The position numbers and the translations under genes were made by a program. A DNA stretch of 5,248 nt from a bacterium (GTDB taxonomy: Bacteria; Ratteibacteria; UBA8468; B48-G9; JAFGKM01). Of this stretch, positions 1-5,248 are shown one piece after another (position 1 is the first letter of the stretch; each line of letters starts with the position of its first letter). The stretch spans positions 1 to 5,248 of the forward strand of contig JAGGVW010000213.1 of assembly GCA_021157805.1 (NCBI GenBank). The letters are read 5' to 3'. A model generated the notes under the pieces. It did not search any database. It was not told the origin of the DNA and saw only the letters and a list, made by a program, of their open reading frames with translations.

Positions 1-1
1 A

Positions 2-421
2 AAAACAGGTATGAGCCCTTTTGAATTTGTATTGCGAAGTGAAGATACAGATGGAATAGGTCTTTACAGCAATCTTACAAAAGAAAAAATAGGTGATATT
101 ATTTACTGTATGAAAGTTGGATATGAGAATAATTACTTTTCCAGAGATAAGAATAAAAAAGTTTTCAAAACACATAAAAAATTAGATGTAGGAGTGTGGG
201 GATTAGGAACAAGTCACCATGGACCGTTTATGCCTTCAGCAACACTCTCACGCGGGACAATTTATGCATCTTTTTTAATATCCGGACCTGGGATTAAGAA
301 AGGATATAAACGCCCAGTTCCTATCAGGTTGACTGATGTCGCTCCTACATTAGCTCGTATATTGGAAATACCTGCTCCACGTGATAATTCCGGATGTGTG
401 CTTAATGACATATTTGAATAA
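2..421 (+). CDS. Alkaline phosphatase/sulfatase superfamily protein, C-terminal part (5' end outside the window)
   Basis: The frame is open from the left edge (Lys-Thr-Gly precede the Met at 11) and no Shine-Dalgarno site precedes that Met, so this is the last ~139 residues of a longer protein, not a gene starting at 11. Family members are usually 400-550 aa. Counting from the Met at 11, residues 66-71 read GTSHHG, matching the late metal-binding His of the superfamily. It is followed by a FLISGPGIKKG stretch (88-98) and a TDVAPTLARILEIPAP segment (108-123), the classic C-terminal signature in which the last strand and helix pack under the active site. Known members hydrolyse phosphate or sulfate esters using a bound metal pair and a Thr/Ser/formylglycine nucleophile; that nucleophile lies upstream, so the substrate cannot be told. 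Arg codons are mostly CGN (5 of 7), unlike gyrB. The gene converges on the 746-1693 gene. Superfamily assignment is fairly secure, subfamily unknown. Confidence 0.8.
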   Translation, partial: KTGMSPFEFVLRSEDTDGIGLYSNLTKEKIGDIIYCMKVGYENNYFSRDKNKKVFKTHKKLDVGVWGLGTSHHGPFMPSATLSRGTIYASFLISGPGIKKGYKRPVPIRLTDVAPTLARILEIPAPRDNSGCVLNDIFE

Positions 422-745
422 GAAGGGATTGAGGCAGATAAAAAGTTGTTAATATAAGGTAGCGAAAGAGTTTAAACGATAGTTATTATAGGTTTCCATC
501 GATAAATGATTGGAAGGAAAGTAGAAATATTTATTAAAGAGAGTGAAAAATAAAAAAGAACAATTGGAAGAAATTATTGTGTGTAAAAGTTAGTTCTTGA
601 GACTGCTGTTAAAGGAAATAAAAGGATTACTTCACAGCCGCTTCTACTTGTTCCGATGCCTGTTTTACCTAAGAAGGCAGAGAAAATGCTGATAAGTTTT
701 TGGCAAATTCTAAACTTTTACCACAATTTAAAATCTGAAATTAAT
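422..745. other. Convergent intergenic region with no intact gene; possible coding remnants
   Basis: This 324-bp stretch lies between the stop codons of two convergent genes. No frame is open for long with a start and ribosome binding site, and I found no RNA gene and no GC-rich hairpin followed by a T-run that would serve as a clear terminator for either gene. Three short stretches read like protein but are broken by stops or frame changes: + frame at 463-534 (contains YYRFPSINDW), + frame at 587 onward (contains ITSQPLLLVPMPVLPKKAEK), and + frame at 673-738 (ADKFLANSKLLPQFKI, then a stop). They may be the debris of one or more degraded genes. I do not recognise the family, and chance cannot be excluded for any single piece. 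Confidence 0.5.
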
Positions 746-1693
746 TCATTCTTTGATTTTGATTTCACTTTCTATGGGTGCTTTTTTATATCTTGATATA
801 ATTTCAAGAAATTTTTCTATTGGCAAGTTTTTAATTTTTTCCCTGTAATTTTTTATAAAATTTAATAAACTTTCAGGAGATAAAAATCCTTGATTTAACT
901 CAAAATATAAGTTATCAAAATCTAGCCTGCTTATAGAAGTTTCTTTACTAATCTCCTGATATATTTTTTCTTTTCTTTTTTCTTCAACTATCATTTCAAA
1001 TTCTTCTCTCAATGATTGCTCTGCCTTTATTCCAAATTCATATCCTTTTATTTCATCAGGTAAATTCTTGTATTTTGATTTTCTCAACTTTTCTTCTCTT
1101 TTAACATAGATATTTCCAAATAAAATTGGTAAAAAGATTAAAAGGAAACTAAAATAGAGGCCTGTCCCAAGAATTCCTATCTGTATTCCAAGTCCTGGGT
1201 TTCCATCATAAACACTTTTGATATAATCTATAAAACCGGTTAAAATTCCTGCTTTTAATTTAAAAATCCAGGAATATATAATGTCAACACCAAGAAGAAA
1301 AATCCCAAGAACAATCCCTCTTATATATCCATAATCCTGTGCATTTTCCTCTGTTAATGTTAAAGGAATGAATAAAAACTTTCTTTTTTCAGGAAAAAAT
1401 GTTTTTACAATTATTTCAAGATTTTTCTTTAGTTCTTCAATGCTTTCAAAGGAGCTATAAACAACTGTTGAAATTCCATCATAATAATAAATTGCTACAA
1501 ATTTATTTACAGGAGATGAATAAGTTGAAACAAAATAAGGAAATGTAAACTCTCTTTTTGTATATATTTCCCATTTACCTTTTTCCAGAGGAAATTCATC
1601 TTCTTTTTTGTAACCAAGCCACCCAATTAATTGATATGTTTCAGCACTTACTTTTTTGAAATATTTTATCTGCTCATATATTTTATTTTCCAC
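746..1693 (-). CDS. Hypothetical two-helix membrane protein
   Basis: I do not recognise this protein. From the GTG at 1693 it is 315 aa; an in-frame TTG at 1729 would give 327 aa. In the 327-aa numbering it has a mixed, aromatic-rich N-terminal domain (about 15-125), a hydrophobic helix at about 136-156 (RGIVLGIFLLGVDIIYSW), a short loop, and a second helix at about 183-206 (ending FLLIFLPILF). A strongly charged Lys/Glu-rich, probably helical tail runs to the C-terminus. No signal peptide, catalytic motif or metal site stands out. Topology would put both soluble parts on the same side of the membrane, probably the cytoplasm. There is no in-frame ATG near the N-terminus and no Shine-Dalgarno site before either candidate start. 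GTG is preferred because a promoter-like sequence lies inside the extra 12 codons of the longer form. It is divergent from gyrB. Consistent hydrophobicity and length make a real gene likely; function is unknown. Confidence 0.75.
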   Translation of the reverse strand: MENKIYEQIKYFKKVSAETYQLIGWLGYKKEDEFPLEKGKWEIYTKREFTFPYFVSTYSSPVNKFVAIYYYDGISTVVYSSFESIEELKKNLEIIVKTFFPEKRKFLFIPLTLTEENAQDYGYIRGIVLGIFLLGVDIIYSWIFKLKAGILTGFIDYIKSVYDGNPGLGIQIGILGTGLYFSFLLIFLPILFGNIYVKREEKLRKSKYKNLPDEIKGYEFGIKAEQSLREEFEMIVEEKRKEKIYQEISKETSISRLDFDNLYFELNQGFLSPESLLNFIKNYREKIKNLPIEKFLEIISRYKKAPIESEIKIKE

Positions 1694-1700
1694 AAATATA

Positions 1701-4130
<2,430 letters not shown>

Positions 4131-4139
4131 GGAAGGTGA
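4131..4139 (+). promoter_or_regulatory. Shine-Dalgarno site of gyrA in the 11-bp gyrB-gyrA gap
   Basis: GGAAGGTGA follows the gyrB stop directly. Its AGGTGA part (4134-4139) pairs with the 16S rRNA tail in the same register relative to the start codon as the gyrB site. The short gap leaves no room for a separate promoter or terminator and suggests translational coupling. Confidence 0.75.
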
Positions 4140-4141
4140 AA

Positions 4142-5248
4142 ATGGGAGAGAAAAAAATAATAAACATTGGTGTTGAAGAAGAGATGAAGCAGTCCTATCT
4201 TGACTATGCTATGAGTGTTATAGTAGGTAGAGCTTTGCCTGATGTTAGAGATGGATTGAAACCAGTCCATAGAAGAATTCTTTATGGTATGCTTGAACTT
4301 GGGCTTGAACCAGGCAAGTCATTTAAAAAATCAGCAAGAATAGTTGGAGAAGTAATGGGGAAATATCATCCTCACGGAGATGCAGCAATTTATGAATCAA
4401 TTGCAAGAATGACGCAGCCATTTGCTTTAAGATATCCACTTATAGATGGGCAGGGAAATTTTGGTTCAATTGATGGAGACCCTCCTGCTGCTATGAGATA
4501 CACAGAAGCACGCCTTACACGTCTTGCTATGGAAATACTTGTTGATATTGATAAAGATACAGTTGATTTTATTCCAAATTTTGACGAATCATTAATGGAA
4601 CCAGTTGTTCTTCCAAGTAAAATTCCAAATTTATTAATAAACGGCTCATCTGGAATTGCTGTTGGAATGGCGACCAATATCCCACCCCATAATTTAAAAG
4701 AAGTTGTTGATGCCTTGATATTTTTAATTGATAAAGAAGATGCCTCAATTGAGGAAATAATGGAAATACTTCCAGGACCTGATTTTCCAACAGGAGGAAT
4801 AATTTGTGGTAAAGAAGGAATAATAAAAGCGTACAAAACAGGAAAGGGAATTATTACAGTAAGAGGTAAAGTTGAAGTTGAAGAGGATGAGAAAGGAAGG
4901 AAAAGCATAATAATAAAAGAAATACCTTATGAAGTTAATAAAGCAAATCTCGTTGAGCAGATAGCCCGTCTGGTTGAAACAGAAAAAATAAAAGGTATTT
5001 CTGAAATAAGAGATGAATCAGACAAAGAAGGTATGAGGGTTGTAATTGAACTTAAGAAAGGTGAAAATGAAGAAATTATAATAAACCAGCTTTACAAACA
5101 TACCCAACTCCAAATAACTTATGGAATTATAAATCTTGCTTTATGTAATCAGGTCCCGCGGCTATTGAATATAAAACAGATGCTACAGTATTTCATTGAC
5201 CACAGAAAAGAGATTATAACCAGAAGGTCAAAATTTTTATTGAAAAAA
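4142..5248 (+). CDS. gyrA: DNA gyrase subunit A, N-terminal part (3' end outside the window)
   Basis: GyrA is the breakage-reunion subunit: it forms a transient covalent bond to each cut DNA strand and passes a second duplex through. The frame is open for 369 codons to the right edge with no stop. The start [20 protein letters not shown] (17-36) is the canonical GyrA/ParC opening. The winged-helix region holds KYHPHGD (74-80), the [12 protein letters not shown] segment (102-113) and [10 protein letters not shown] with Arg119 and catalytic Tyr120 (Tyr122 in E. coli). [18 protein letters not shown] (167-184) carries the DNA-intercalating Ile172. The tower follows, and the window ends as the coiled coil begins ([16 protein letters not shown]). 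The equivalents of E. coli Ser83 and Asp87 are Ala81 and Glu85. The C-terminal beta-pinwheel with the GyrA box, which separates GyrA from ParC, lies outside; gyrA is chosen because of gyrB linkage. Arg codons are mainly AGR (15 of 19). Confidence 0.95.
   Translation, partial: MGEKKIINIGVEEEMKQSYLDYAMSVIVGRALPDVRDGLKPVHRRILYGMLELGLEPGKSFKKSARIVGEVMGKYHPHGDAAIYESIARMTQPFALRYPLIDGQGNFGSIDGDPPAAMRYTEARLTRLAMEILVDIDKDTVDFIPNFDESLMEPVVLPSKIPNLLINGSSGIAVGMATNIPPHNLKEVVDALIFLIDKEDASIEEIMEILPGPDFPTGGIICGKEGIIKAYKTGKGIITVRGKVEVEEDEKGRKSIIIKEIPYEVNKANLVEQIARLVETEKIKGISEIRDESDKEGMRVVIELKKGENEEIIINQLYKHTQLQITYGIINLALCNQVPRLLNIKQMLQYFIDHRKEIITRRSKFLLKK

Noticed and set aside
657..679. TGCCT ... AGGCA hairpin in the convergent region
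   Set aside because: A 5-bp stem with a 13-nt loop and no adjacent T-run is within chance expectation.
694..717. AAGTTT ... AAACTT inverted repeat as a terminator for the minus-strand gene
   Set aside because: The stem is only 6 bp and AT-rich, the loop is 12 nt, and no T-run follows in the right place, so it is not a convincing intrinsic terminator.
4390..4908. A 172-codon minus-strand frame, and a 73-codon one at 4569-4790, inside gyrA
   Set aside because: Both are antisense to the conserved gyrA core, including the catalytic Tyr motif and the [12 protein letters not shown] motif. The Ser/Ile/Pro-rich translations are shadow-like.

Overview
The window is AT-rich bacterial DNA. Its core is a DNA gyrase operon: a complete gyrB (1773-4130) followed after 11 bp by the first 369 codons of gyrA, which runs off the right edge. 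GyrB is about 785 residues and carries the roughly 165-residue insertion in its C-terminal TOPRIM/tail region. That insertion is typical of Gram-negative-type GyrB and is absent from the shorter (about 640 aa) Gram-positive form. Every arginine codon in gyrB (36 of 36) is AGA or AGG, and spacing and Shine-Dalgarno sites are ordinary bacterial. I infer a low-GC, Gram-negative-type bacterium using the standard code, possibly from an uncultured lineage; the sequence alone does not fix the phylum.

Layout from left to right: (i) 1-421, the C-terminal end of an alkaline phosphatase/sulfatase-superfamily protein on the + strand, cut by the window edge; (ii) 422-745, a 324-bp convergent intergenic region with no intact gene but a few short, stop-interrupted, protein-like stretches; (iii) 746-1693 (or to 1729), a minus-strand gene for an unrecognised protein with two predicted membrane helices; (iv) 1694-1772, a compact divergent regulatory region with back-to-back promoters and a perfect inverted repeat; (v) gyrB; (vi) gyrA, partial.

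GyrB (ATPase and TOPRIM) and GyrA (DNA cleavage and reunion) form the A2B2 enzyme that introduces negative supercoils. Their tight spacing indicates co-transcription and matched expression. The membrane protein gene is transcribed divergently from the same short spacer, so its expression may be linked to that of gyrase, but no functional connection can be shown. I see no CRISPR array, insertion sequence, tRNA, rRNA or novel multi-gene system. The points most worth a second look are the divergent promoter with its inverted repeat, the alanine at the main quinolone-resistance position of GyrA, the unknown membrane protein with its possibly leaderless start, and the decayed-looking stretch at 422-745.
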